Shown: positions 24,725 through 32,760 of the stretch, piece after piece
Numbering within the stretch: the stretch's first letter is position 1
Layout of the letters: each line of letters begins with the position of its first letter
Assembly (NCBI GenBank): GCA_003244055.1
Contig: QHBZ01000044.1
Coordinates: 1-42,663 of the forward strand
Direction: 5' to 3'
Source: Pseudonocardiales bacterium
GTDB taxonomy: Bacteria > Actinomycetota > Actinomycetes > Mycobacteriales > Pseudonocardiaceae
Length of the DNA stretch: 42,663 nucleotides
Notes under the pieces: generated by a model
The model's database searches: none
The model's input: only the letters and a program-made list of their open reading frames with translations
What the model was told of the DNA's origin: nothing
Program-made: the position numbers and the translations under genes

Positions 24725-26065
24725 CTAACCGCGGCCCAGCAGCGTCGTTTTGGTCGACTCGATGTCCAGGCGCATCTCCTGCTGGGCGCTCATCCTGTTC
24801 AGCCGGAAGGTGCCGGTATCCGGATCGTAGATCTGGTCCAGCCGGGCCAGCATATTGTCGTCATGGACCTCCTCCGCGAGCTTGCGCGCCCGGCTGAGGC
24901 AGTCGATGGCCAGGTCGGGATCCCCGCCATGGTGTGCCGCCAAACCGTCCTGGACCGCCTTGGCCAGCTCGGCTCGGCCGGTGACCTCGGCGACCTTGTC
25001 ATTGACCACTGTGGATTGCGCAAGGTCATCGGTCCACATTGCCCGGACCCGCGCGCTGGAGAACTCCTCGGCGCTGCCGTCGGGCGACGAGTGGATGAAC
25101 ACTTGCCGCAACGGTTGCTCAGTGCCGTCGGCGCCGGTGTGGACGAAGGTCACCCGGCAGGCGAGCTTCTCCTCTCCGACCTCACCGGGCTCCAGCTCGA
25201 CACACAGGTGGTAGTCGCGGCTCTCGGTACCCCACGACCCGGTCGGGTAGTCACCGGTCAGGGGTCCCGAGTCCACCCGGCGAGCGCTGAGATCCACCAG
25301 GGTCGGCGCGGTCTGCTTGACGAACATGACGGTGGCACCGACCGGCGCCCACAGCCGCAGTCCGACGTCACCCACCGCCTTGCGCATTGAGCCGGCCATC
25401 GTTTCCCGGAAGTCGTCGGCCAGCCCGGCCGGCTCGACGACCAGGTCCACCGTGCCGCCCAGCGCAGCCGAGATCGTCCGCAGCTCGTCGACCGACCAGT
25501 CGGTGCCTACGCCGCGGCAGTCGCAGCTGAAGATGCCTTCGCAGTCGCGCAGCGCGGTCCGCAGCTGCTCAGGTGGTTCGTGCTCGTTACGACCATCGGT
25601 CAGCAGGATGGCGTGCCGGATCGTCTCCGGGTGCTTGCCAAGCAGCTCGCCGGCCAACCGCAACCACGCTCCGATGGTGGTGCCTCCGGCGGGTTCCAGC
25701 CGTCGCAGCGCGTCCTTGGCCTCGGCCCGGCTCCACGGGTCGGCGAGGACCAGTTGCGGCTCGGCCGGCCAGAGCATCCGAGCCCCGACCGAGCCGGCGA
25801 TCAGGGCGAACCGCACCCCGTCGCGCAACTCGTCGATCGCGGCGCACGCGGCCTCCTTCGCTTTGACGATCTTCTCTGCGGGAAAGCCCATCGAGCCCGA
25901 ACAGTCCAGGATGAGAACCTCGGCAGCCCCGACGGCCGGTGCGTTCGCCTTCGTGACCAGGTCTTGCTGGGTGTCGACGGTGATCACGGCGTGGGCCTCC
26001 CGGGCGCCGTGAGCCAGATACAGGTTCTGGTGCACAGCACCACGAAACTCAGGTGTGCTGGTCAC
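24725..26065 (-). CDS. VWA-domain protein
   Basis: 446 residues. The von Willebrand A domain (about 46-230) has an intact MIDAS: DCSGSMG (Asp54, Ser56, Ser58), the Thr in PAGGTTIGAW, and LLTDGRNE. The C-terminal half looks like beta-rich segments (to about 360) and then helices resembling a TPR-like pair (EVTGRAELAKAVQDGLAA onward). No signal peptide or membrane segment, so probably cytoplasmic. Metal-dependent protein binding is the family role; the partner is unknown. GTG 26065 overlaps the phosphatase stop as GTGA, with GGAGGG upstream; the frame open to 26350 is not credible. In this operon it may act as a scaffold between kinase, phosphatase and FHA protein. Confidence 0.85.
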   Translation of the reverse strand: MTSTPEFRGAVHQNLYLAHGAREAHAVITVDTQQDLVTKANAPAVGAAEVLILDCSGSMGFPAEKIVKAKEAACAAIDELRDGVRFALIAGSVGARMLWPAEPQLVLADPWSRAEAKDALRRLEPAGGTTIGAWLRLAGELLGKHPETIRHAILLTDGRNEHEPPEQLRTALRDCEGIFSCDCRGVGTDWSVDELRTISAALGGTVDLVVEPAGLADDFRETMAGSMRKAVGDVGLRLWAPVGATVMFVKQTAPTLVDLSARRVDSGPLTGDYPTGSWGTESRDYHLCVELEPGEVGEEKLACRVTFVHTGADGTEQPLRQVFIHSSPDGSAEEFSSARVRAMWTDDLAQSTVVNDKVAEVTGRAELAKAVQDGLAAHHGGDPDLAIDCLSRARKLAEEVHDDNMLARLDQIYDPDTGTFRLNRMSAQQEMRLDIESTKTTLLGRG

Positions 26066-27054
26066 CGCCGTCCCTCCTGCCGAGCCGGGGCGGGTTGACC
26101 TGGGCTGACGACCGGAAGCACGGCAACCGTCACGTTGTCGTGGCCGCCGGAATTCAACGCGATCTCGACAAGCTGACGCGCCGCATCCAGTGGGGCTTGG
26201 AGCGCCTGCGCCGGGAGCGCCGCCGCGAGTTCGTCGACGGTGTCCAGGTAATTCCACAGCCCGTCGGTGCAGACCACCACCACGCCCGGTCCGTCGGTTT
26301 CGATGGTGACGACATGGGGGTTGACCTGGCCGGCGTCGTCGCCCAGCCACGCGGTGATGGCGTGCGCGCGACGGTCGGCGGCCGCCTGGGCCGGGCTCAG
26401 CGTCCCGGCTGCAATGACCTGCGCCAGCCAGGAGTCATCACTGGTGAGCCGGGTCGGCACGGAGCCACCGTGCGCCGGAGCAGAACTATGGTGCGTCTGC
26501 GGTATCCAGTACGCCCGGCTGTCTCCCACCCAGCCGACCGTGACCGCGTTATCGCTGACGATCGCGGAGACGAACGTGCAAGCCGGGGCTCCGCGGCTCA
26601 CTCCGGCTGAGCCGGCCCAGCTGGAGTGAGCCGCACCGCAGTCGGCAAGCTCGGCGACTGCACTACCCGCGGCGTGGATGGCCGCTCGCGTCGCGGCGGC
26701 CGGGCAGCCTTCGGCACGCAAGGCTGTCACCAGTGCCTCGGCAGCGACCTCGGCAGCGGTCTCGGACGCCTCGTCGGGGCGAGCCGACGACGACACACCG
26801 TCGCAGACGATCGCCAGTACCGCGCCACGCGCCGCCGACCCGGGAGCTGCGCGGAGGCCGTCGACGTCGCGCAGTGCCAGAGCATCCTCGTTGCGGTGGT
26901 GGCGCCGGCCACGATCGCTGACGCCGGCGGCGACCCCGACGTCGACCTCGATGTGGTCCCGCAGCCCATCGGCCACCCAGCCACCGCAGTTCTCGCAGTA
27001 CCGGTCGCGGCCGCACACCGGTTCGGCGCACCGGCGGCAGAATCGGTGGAACAT
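26062..27054 (-). CDS. PP2C-family protein phosphatase with an N-terminal zinc ribbon
   Basis: 330 residues. N-terminal cysteine cluster FCRRC (Cys6, Cys9) and YCENCGG (Cys20, Cys23), then a PP2C domain (about 38-315). Metal and catalytic motifs are intact: HHRNEDALAL, VCDGVSSS, VGWVGDSRAYW, VCTDGLWNYLD and GGHDNVTVAVLPV. It should dephosphorylate Ser/Thr, most plausibly reversing the PknG-like kinase of the same operon. Start ATG 27054 has GGGAG 8 nt upstream and lies 4 nt after the preceding stop; ATG 27069 would overlap that stop. No transmembrane helix, unlike PstP. Confidence 0.9.
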   Translation of the reverse strand: MFHRFCRRCAEPVCGRDRYCENCGGWVADGLRDHIEVDVGVAAGVSDRGRRHHRNEDALALRDVDGLRAAPGSAARGAVLAIVCDGVSSSARPDEASETAAEVAAEALVTALRAEGCPAAATRAAIHAAGSAVAELADCGAAHSSWAGSAGVSRGAPACTFVSAIVSDNAVTVGWVGDSRAYWIPQTHHSSAPAHGGSVPTRLTSDDSWLAQVIAAGTLSPAQAAADRRAHAITAWLGDDAGQVNPHVVTIETDGPGVVVVCTDGLWNYLDTVDELAAALPAQALQAPLDAARQLVEIALNSGGHDNVTVAVLPVVSPGQPAPARQEGRR

Positions 27055-27058
27055 CAGC

Positions 27059-28327
27059 TCAGCTCCCATTGACGGTGGCGATGAGGAAGCGGCGCAGCGC
27101 GCCGACCGTACTCGCCGGATCGCTACTGCCGGTGTAGGCAGCGAAGATCTGCTGCTGCATCTGCGCGCTGATCGTGGCCCAGTGCGTGGTAGCCGGCCGC
27201 GGCTTGGCGGTCGGCAACACCGTGGCCAACACCGACATCACCGGGTCGGCCGCCAGATCGTGGTAGGTGACCTTGAGCGTCGGAGGTCGCGAGTACCGCT
27301 GGGCCAGCATGAGTTGCACTTCCGGAGAGGTCGCGGCGAACCGGACGAACTCCTTCGCACCGGGGATATTGCGCGAGAATGGACTCACTGCGAGATTGTG
27401 ACCGCCCAAGGCAGCGACCGGGTCATGGCCACGGAATACCGGTAGTGCCGCGATGCCCACTCTTCCGGCAACCAGGCTGTCCGGGTCTGCGCCGTTCAGC
27501 TGCTGGTAGGCATACGGCCACAAGCGCAGGAAGACGGCGTCACCAGCCTTAAAGGTATTGCGGGCCTCTTCGACGTCCATGGTGTCGAACCCGGGTGCGT
27601 ACACCCCCTCGAGGAACGCACTGCGCATGAATTCGACGGCTTGCAGTGCCTTGTCGAGCTGGAACAGCACCGACTGGCCATCCCGGTCGAAGACATCACC
27701 GCCGAGGCCCCAGAAGTACTCCAGGTACTGGACCACCAACCCCTCGTACTGCTTGCCATCGGCGACGAAGGGCGCGATGCCGTTGCGCTCTCCGACCTGA
27801 TGGCCGATCTCGACCAGTTCCTCCCAGGTGGCCGGCGGCTTGTCTACCAGGTCCGTTCGGTAGAAGAGCACCCCGGCGTCGGTGACGTACGGTACGGCCC
27901 ACAGGGTTCCGTTCCAGACAGCGGTCTGCAGCGGACCGGGCAGTGCGGCCTGCTCGATGTGTGAGCGCACGTCGTGGAGGTCCACCAGCCAGCCGCGCTG
28001 GGCGAACTCCGGGGTAAAGGCGACGTCGAGATCGAAGATGTCGAAGTTCCTCAGGCCCGCGTTCAGCTCCAGCCCGAGAACCTGACGCTGTTGGTCGGCG
28101 GAGGGGGGTAGTGCCTCCACCCGCACGGTCGGCCCATGCGGATGCGACTGGTTCCACCGCTTCGCGATGTCCATGGCCGGCCCCTGGTCAGCGGCGGCGA
28201 TCCCGCCGGTCACCCAGACCAGCCCTTCCCCAGACCCTGACCCAGCGGCAGGCGCACAGCCGGCGGTGATCAGCGCAACCGCCGCGGCCAGCAGTGTGCG
28301 CCGGCTCACCATCGCGTCGGTGTTCAT
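27059..28327 (-). CDS. Solute-binding lipoprotein (family 1 type), orphan
   Basis: 422 residues. Signal with a twin-arginine-like SRRTLL followed by a hydrophobic stretch and lipobox ITAGC, so an outer-face lipoprotein, possibly Tat-exported. The mature part has the ABC sugar-type binding protein layout: VPYVTDAGVLFYRTDLVD, PPATWEELVEIG, and GGHNLAVSPFSRNIPGAKEF. No permease or ATPase gene is nearby; all neighbours are signalling genes. It therefore more likely acts as an extracytoplasmic sensor for the PknG-like pathway than in transport. Start ATG 28327 overlaps the kinase stop as ATGA. Ligand unknown. Confidence 0.85.
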   Translation of the reverse strand: MNTDAMVSRRTLLAAAVALITAGCAPAAGSGSGEGLVWVTGGIAAADQGPAMDIAKRWNQSHPHGPTVRVEALPPSADQQRQVLGLELNAGLRNFDIFDLDVAFTPEFAQRGWLVDLHDVRSHIEQAALPGPLQTAVWNGTLWAVPYVTDAGVLFYRTDLVDKPPATWEELVEIGHQVGERNGIAPFVADGKQYEGLVVQYLEYFWGLGGDVFDRDGQSVLFQLDKALQAVEFMRSAFLEGVYAPGFDTMDVEEARNTFKAGDAVFLRLWPYAYQQLNGADPDSLVAGRVGIAALPVFRGHDPVAALGGHNLAVSPFSRNIPGAKEFVRFAATSPEVQLMLAQRYSRPPTLKVTYHDLAADPVMSVLATVLPTAKPRPATTHWATISAQMQQQIFAAYTGSSDPASTVGALRRFLIATVNGS

Positions 28328-30573
28328 GTCCAGCTCCGGTTGCGACGCTCGTTGGCCTTGTCGACGAAGGCGATCCGCTCCACTGTGATGGGGGTCAGCC
28401 GGGCGAGCGTGCGGTAAGCGGACTCCAGCCGGCCCCGCACGCCGTGTTCGTCGAGCCGGTGGCCGAGCAGGGTGGCCGGGAGCGGTGTGGTCGCCCCAAC
28501 CGGCCACGGTCGGTTCGTGCGCTCCCAGCCCAGAACGGTCTCGAGCACCTCCGCGATCGCCAGCTCGCGCCGCTGGTCGTCGAGTTCGAGGGTATCCAGC
28601 TGGTCGGCGGCAGTGAAGAAATCGGCGATCAGTGGCTGCCCGGCGGTGTATCCACGCGACCGGGCCAGCACCGCGCACAGCCGGGCCGTGACGGCGCAGC
28701 GGGAGCTGTCCGGCACGGCCTCCAAGGCGCGGGCCGCACCGGCGATGTCACCGAGACCGAACCGGACCCGGGCGAGGCCGAATGCGGCGCTGACGTACGA
28801 CCGGTCGGTATGCCACACGGTGGCGTAGTGGCGGGCGGCAAGGTCGGCGGCCCCGTCGCGCGCCGCACACAGTGCCACCGCCAGCTTGGGCGCGGCCTCT
28901 CCAGGCAACGCATCGAGTACCGCGGTGAATCCCTGCCGGGCGGCGTCGATGTCGCCGTCGACCAGTGAGCTCAGGCCCCGGTACCAGTCCACCCGCCAGT
29001 CATCCGGATAGTGCCGGGCCAGCGTGTCGAGGTCGTTGCCGGTTTCGGGATGGCACAGCTCGATCCTGACGCGCGCCAGCCGCAGTCGCGTCTCCAGCGA
29101 CGAGTCGGGCAACGCGGCGAGCACCCGCTCGGTCTCGTCGGGACTCTCGGCGCTGATCGCGGCGAGGAGCCCGGCGTGCGGGTCGGCGGGATCCACCTGC
29201 GGGTCGGGCAGCGCCAGCGCCGCGGCGACCAGGTCCGGGTCCACGGTGGGGAAGGTGTCCGGATCGGCTCCCACCACTCGTAGCTCCGGCCCGAACAGGG
29301 TTGAGACTGCGGGGAACGGCCGGGCCTCCAGCACCGCGCGGATCTCTCGCAGCACGCCTTGCAACTGTTCGGCCATGTCCACCGCGGAGCTGAACCGCTG
29401 GCGCGGGTTGGGGTTGGTCGCGCGGCGCAGCAGCCCAGCGAATGACGGGTGGGCAGCCAGCAGCTCCACCTGCTGCGGGCCCGGGATCGGCTCGTAGGTG
29501 AAGAATCCCGGGAACGGGAAGCTCAGCACTGCCATCATCCGGGCGACGGTGTAGAGGTCGGTCGTGACCAACGGACCGTGTGTAGTGATCTCCGGGTCCT
29601 GGTAACCAGCCTTGCCCCAGACCGGGCTGTCCCGATCATCTATCCGGCGGACCGCGCCCAGGTCGATCAGTTTGACGCCGTCCGTGGAGTGGATCACGTT
29701 GTCCGCGGACAGGTCGCAGTACAGCAGGCCACGCTTGACGTGCAGGTAGTCCAGCGCGGCCAGCACCTCCAGGGCAAACCCGCAGACCTGATCCACCGGC
29801 AGGTAGGGTTCGCCGTCCGGTGGCTGCCGGACCAACTGCCTCAGCGACTTGCCGCTGAGGCACTCCATCACGATGTAGTCGACATCCCGCCCGGTCAGCG
29901 GGTGCGGGTGCCGGACCACGGTGAGCACGGTGACGATGTTCGGGTGGCTGGCATCGGCCAACGCGGCGAGCTCGGCGATCGCGGCTCGGCGATTGTCCGG
30001 ATCATCGGCGTCGATCAGGCCTTTGAGCACCACCCAGCGCGGGACCCAGCAATCCCACGCGCGGTACACCCAACCGAGCCCGCCATGCGCGATCGCACCC
30101 TCCACCTTGAACTGGCCGTCGCCGACGAACACCCCAGGCTCCAGCAGCGGACGGAAGGAGAACCTGGTCCCGCACAGCGGGCAGAAACCCTCAGCCCGGC
30201 CGGGCCGACCATGGCGCGCCCGGCCCACCTGGTGCCGGCACCCAGGATTGGGACAGAATCGCTTGTGTTCCGGCACCTGGGGGTCCTCGAGCACCGGCGC
30301 CAACTGATCAGCTGGAGGCCTGGCGGGCAGGCTGACCAGCGACTCTCGGCGGGCACTGCCGGCGACGAGCTCGGAGGTCACCGCTCGTAGTGCCCCGGCC
30401 GGGGCGAGCTGAGCCGGAGCAGCCGGAGCGGGGGCAGGGGCGCCCTGGAGCTTGCTGGGTTGGGCCGAGGGTTCCCCCGGCCTGGTCGGCGGCCTGGCGG
30501 CGGTTCCACACCGCGTGCAGTAGCCGTCGTCCCCGATCAGGGCGCCACATCCCCGCTTCGCGCAGTTGGTCAT
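28324..30573 (-). CDS. pknG: PknG-type Ser/Thr protein kinase
   Basis: 749 residues, essentially the length of mycobacterial PknG. N-terminal zinc-ribbon-like Cys4, Cys9, Cys19, Cys22; Pro/Ala linker; rubredoxin-like module Cys107, Cys112, Cys131, Cys134; kinase domain (about 150-420) with glycine loop AIAHGGLGWVY, Lys184 in VVLKGL, catalytic loop YCDLSADN and DLGAV in place of DFG, as in PknG; then a TPR-like helical C-terminus (about 445-749). In mycobacteria PknG phosphorylates the FHA protein GarA in response to amino acids sensed by GlnH/GlnX. Start ATG 30573 overlaps the coiled-coil gene stop as ATGA. The extra N-terminal Cys4 motif resembles those of the operon's phosphatase and FHA protein. 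Confidence 0.94.
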   Translation of the reverse strand: MTNCAKRGCGALIGDDGYCTRCGTAARPPTRPGEPSAQPSKLQGAPAPAPAAPAQLAPAGALRAVTSELVAGSARRESLVSLPARPPADQLAPVLEDPQVPEHKRFCPNPGCRHQVGRARHGRPGRAEGFCPLCGTRFSFRPLLEPGVFVGDGQFKVEGAIAHGGLGWVYRAWDCWVPRWVVLKGLIDADDPDNRRAAIAELAALADASHPNIVTVLTVVRHPHPLTGRDVDYIVMECLSGKSLRQLVRQPPDGEPYLPVDQVCGFALEVLAALDYLHVKRGLLYCDLSADNVIHSTDGVKLIDLGAVRRIDDRDSPVWGKAGYQDPEITTHGPLVTTDLYTVARMMAVLSFPFPGFFTYEPIPGPQQVELLAAHPSFAGLLRRATNPNPRQRFSSAVDMAEQLQGVLREIRAVLEARPFPAVSTLFGPELRVVGADPDTFPTVDPDLVAAALALPDPQVDPADPHAGLLAAISAESPDETERVLAALPDSSLETRLRLARVRIELCHPETGNDLDTLARHYPDDWRVDWYRGLSSLVDGDIDAARQGFTAVLDALPGEAAPKLAVALCAARDGAADLAARHYATVWHTDRSYVSAAFGLARVRFGLGDIAGAARALEAVPDSSRCAVTARLCAVLARSRGYTAGQPLIADFFTAADQLDTLELDDQRRELAIAEVLETVLGWERTNRPWPVGATTPLPATLLGHRLDEHGVRGRLESAYRTLARLTPITVERIAFVDKANERRNRSWT

Positions 30574-31739
30574 GGCGAGTGCTCTTCCGCCGCCATCGCG
30601 TTGACCGCGTCCTGGTATTGCGCCACGGCGGCCGCGGCGACGGCCAGGTCGCACGGAGCGCGCCAGAGCAACGTGCGCGCCCGCTGGTACCGCTGCTCGA
30701 GTGCGAGATCCTCGATCCGTCCCAGACCCGCTGCCTTCGCCCGGTAGGCGCTCAGCCGCCCACGCAGCTCCGCGCGCTGACGCAGTGGCCGGCCGGTCTC
30801 GATCAACTCGGCCTGGGCACGCTTGCGCGCTGCCTGGGCGTCGCGTTCCAGAACCGGCAGGTCGCTCGCAAGCTGCCGCCAGTGTTCGCACCGGTACAGT
30901 TCCAAGGCCGTGGCGAGCCGGGGACCGAGCAGGTCCATCGACTGCGCCCCTTCTTCCATGACTGGCGCTGCCAGGATCTTGACATTGACCCGCCTGCGTT
31001 CCGCCGAGATCTGCTCCTCCAGCCGTCGTACCTCGATAAGGGTGGCATTCAGTTCATCCAGGAGGCGCGGACCGTGCTGCCGGAGCTCCGCGAGCGTCTG
31101 CAAGTCGGCACGCACCTGTTCGCACTGTGCGATGAGCTGATCAACCTCATCCACGGCGACCGCACCATGGGCCCAGAACCGCAGCGGATCCGCCAACGCG
31201 ATCCGCCGCAGGTGGTTGAAGCGGTCGGCCAGCTCGGTCACCACCCCAGCTGCTGAGTCCTGTCCAGCCGCCAGGCTGAGGTTCGCCACGAGGGTGTGGG
31301 CCTGATCCAACAGGGTGTCGCAGACGTCGATGCGCGAAGCCATCACGGTCCAGACCTCATCGGTCGCGACCACCACCTCGTGGATCCGACCGTAGATCGT
31401 CTGGATCGCGCCGGCCAGCTCCGCGGCACGAGTCACCAACTCCCGGACCTCACGCAGGTCGGCCTGCGTCACCGGGGATCGCGCCATGATCGTGCGAACC
31501 TCCACCGCAACGATCCGGTAGCTCTCGTAGCGGGCCCACAGCGTCGCGAAGTCATCGAGCACCTTCGCCCTGCGCTCGAGGGTCACGCCCGCCACCATGG
31601 TGGCGTCCAGCAGCCTGCGACCGAGGTGCTCCTCCAGGTTGATCAGGCACTCGACGATGTGATCCTGCTCGGTCGCGAGTCGCTCGGCGGCGGCCCCGTC
31701 GATCCCATCGGCCCCGTCGGCCTGCGTGAAGGTCGGCAT
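30570..31739 (-). CDS. Helical, coiled-coil protein of the PknG operon
   Basis: 389 residues with no membrane segment, signal peptide or recognised domain. Nearly the whole chain looks alpha-helical, with heptad-like stretches such as LTRAAELAGAIQTIYGRIHE-type segments (about 90-130), LRRIALADPL onwards, and TLIEVRRLEEQISAERRRVN (about 235-260). Start ATG 31739, 4 nt after the glnH stop; ends in an ATGA overlap with pknG. Position between the extracytoplasmic sensor genes and the kinase suggests a cytoplasmic adaptor between GlnX and PknG; mycobacterial GlnX-GlnH-PknG does without it as far as I know. Function unknown. Confidence 0.8.
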   Translation of the reverse strand: MPTFTQADGADGIDGAAAERLATEQDHIVECLINLEEHLGRRLLDATMVAGVTLERRAKVLDDFATLWARYESYRIVAVEVRTIMARSPVTQADLREVRELVTRAAELAGAIQTIYGRIHEVVVATDEVWTVMASRIDVCDTLLDQAHTLVANLSLAAGQDSAAGVVTELADRFNHLRRIALADPLRFWAHGAVAVDEVDQLIAQCEQVRADLQTLAELRQHGPRLLDELNATLIEVRRLEEQISAERRRVNVKILAAPVMEEGAQSMDLLGPRLATALELYRCEHWRQLASDLPVLERDAQAARKRAQAELIETGRPLRQRAELRGRLSAYRAKAAGLGRIEDLALEQRYQRARTLLWRAPCDLAVAAAAVAQYQDAVNAMAAEEHSP

Positions 31740-31743
31740 GGCG

Positions 31744-32760
31744 TCAGTCCCGGTATTGTGGGCTCGGCGGGGGCGGCGGCGAGGGCGGCGGCGGCCCCAG
31801 CGGCGGCTCCGGCGGCGTCAGCCAACGCTCATAGCTGGCCCGCCAGCGGCCATCCGCGGCGCGGCGCTCCAACACCGCATTGACGAACCGTTCAAGGTCT
31901 GGGTTGCCCTTGCTGATCGCCACGCCGTAGGGCTCTTCGGTGAGGCGCGGACCGACGATCTCGGTCCGGGGGTCCTGGGCGGCCATGCCGGCCAGCAGGG
32001 TGTCGTCGGTGGATACCGCATCCACTTCACCGAGTTGGAGCTTCATCAGGCAGTCCGTCTCCGTGTCCGCGCCGACCGGTATCGGCCTAGCGGGAGCAGC
32101 CAGGATCGTCTCCAGCGATGTCGAACCCCGGGCCGCGCAGACCCGCTTGCCCCCGAGATCACCCAGGCCAGTGACCCCCGACCCGCGATTGACCAGCACT
32201 TGTTGCCCCGCCTCGAAGTACACGGTGCTGAAATCCACCTCTTCACGACGGTGACAGGTGATGGTCGCCGAGGCAACCACCAGGTCGGCCTGCCCCGACC
32301 GCAGGACCTCGAACCGGTTGGCTTCGGGCGCCGGGCGGAACACCACCCGCTCCCGGTCGCCGAAGATCGCCCCGGCGATGTCGCGCGCGAGGTCGATGTC
32401 GAATCCCGCCAGCCGTAAATCCGGTTCCCGGAAAGCGAACGGGTAGGTGTCCTCAAGGACTCCTACGACCAGGTCACCTCGCTGCGCGATCCGGGCCATG
32501 GTCGATCCGGCCGGCATCTGACCAGGCGCCGGCAGCGGGCCCTGTGGGCGCAGGCTGGCCCGGAGATTGTGTGGATCGCAGCCCGGCTCAGCCGGCGTCT
32601 GCCCCGCTGAGCTGCCCGCAGCCGGACGCACGGCCGGAACCAGCCAGGTAGCTGCCCTGACCGGTTCCGGGTTCGGCTGCCCTGGCCACTGGTCGCCGGC
32701 CAGCCCGGCAAACACAACAGTGGCCAGCGCCGCGCAGGCGCACGCGAATCGGGTACTCAC
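31744..32760 (-). CDS. glnH: GlnH-like amino-acid-binding protein
   Basis: 338 residues. The mature part is close to mycobacterial GlnH: CDPHNLRASLRP, ARIAQRGDLVVGV, ITCHRREEVDFSTVYFEAGQ, LGGKRVCAARGSTSLETI, DCLMKLQLGEVDAVSTDDTL and a Pro-rich end. It should bind acidic amino acids or their amides outside the membrane and report to GlnX. Unlike the mycobacterial lipoprotein, the N-terminal hydrophobic stretch (TVVFAGLAGDQW) has no lipobox Cys, so it is either secreted or held as a signal anchor. Start is GTG 32760, overlapping the glnX stop as GTGA. No permease genes accompany it. Confidence 0.88.
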   Translation of the reverse strand: MSTRFACACAALATVVFAGLAGDQWPGQPNPEPVRAATWLVPAVRPAAGSSAGQTPAEPGCDPHNLRASLRPQGPLPAPGQMPAGSTMARIAQRGDLVVGVLEDTYPFAFREPDLRLAGFDIDLARDIAGAIFGDRERVVFRPAPEANRFEVLRSGQADLVVASATITCHRREEVDFSTVYFEAGQQVLVNRGSGVTGLGDLGGKRVCAARGSTSLETILAAPARPIPVGADTETDCLMKLQLGEVDAVSTDDTLLAGMAAQDPRTEIVGPRLTEEPYGVAISKGNPDLERFVNAVLERRAADGRWRASYERWLTPPEPPLGPPPPSPPPPPSPQYRD

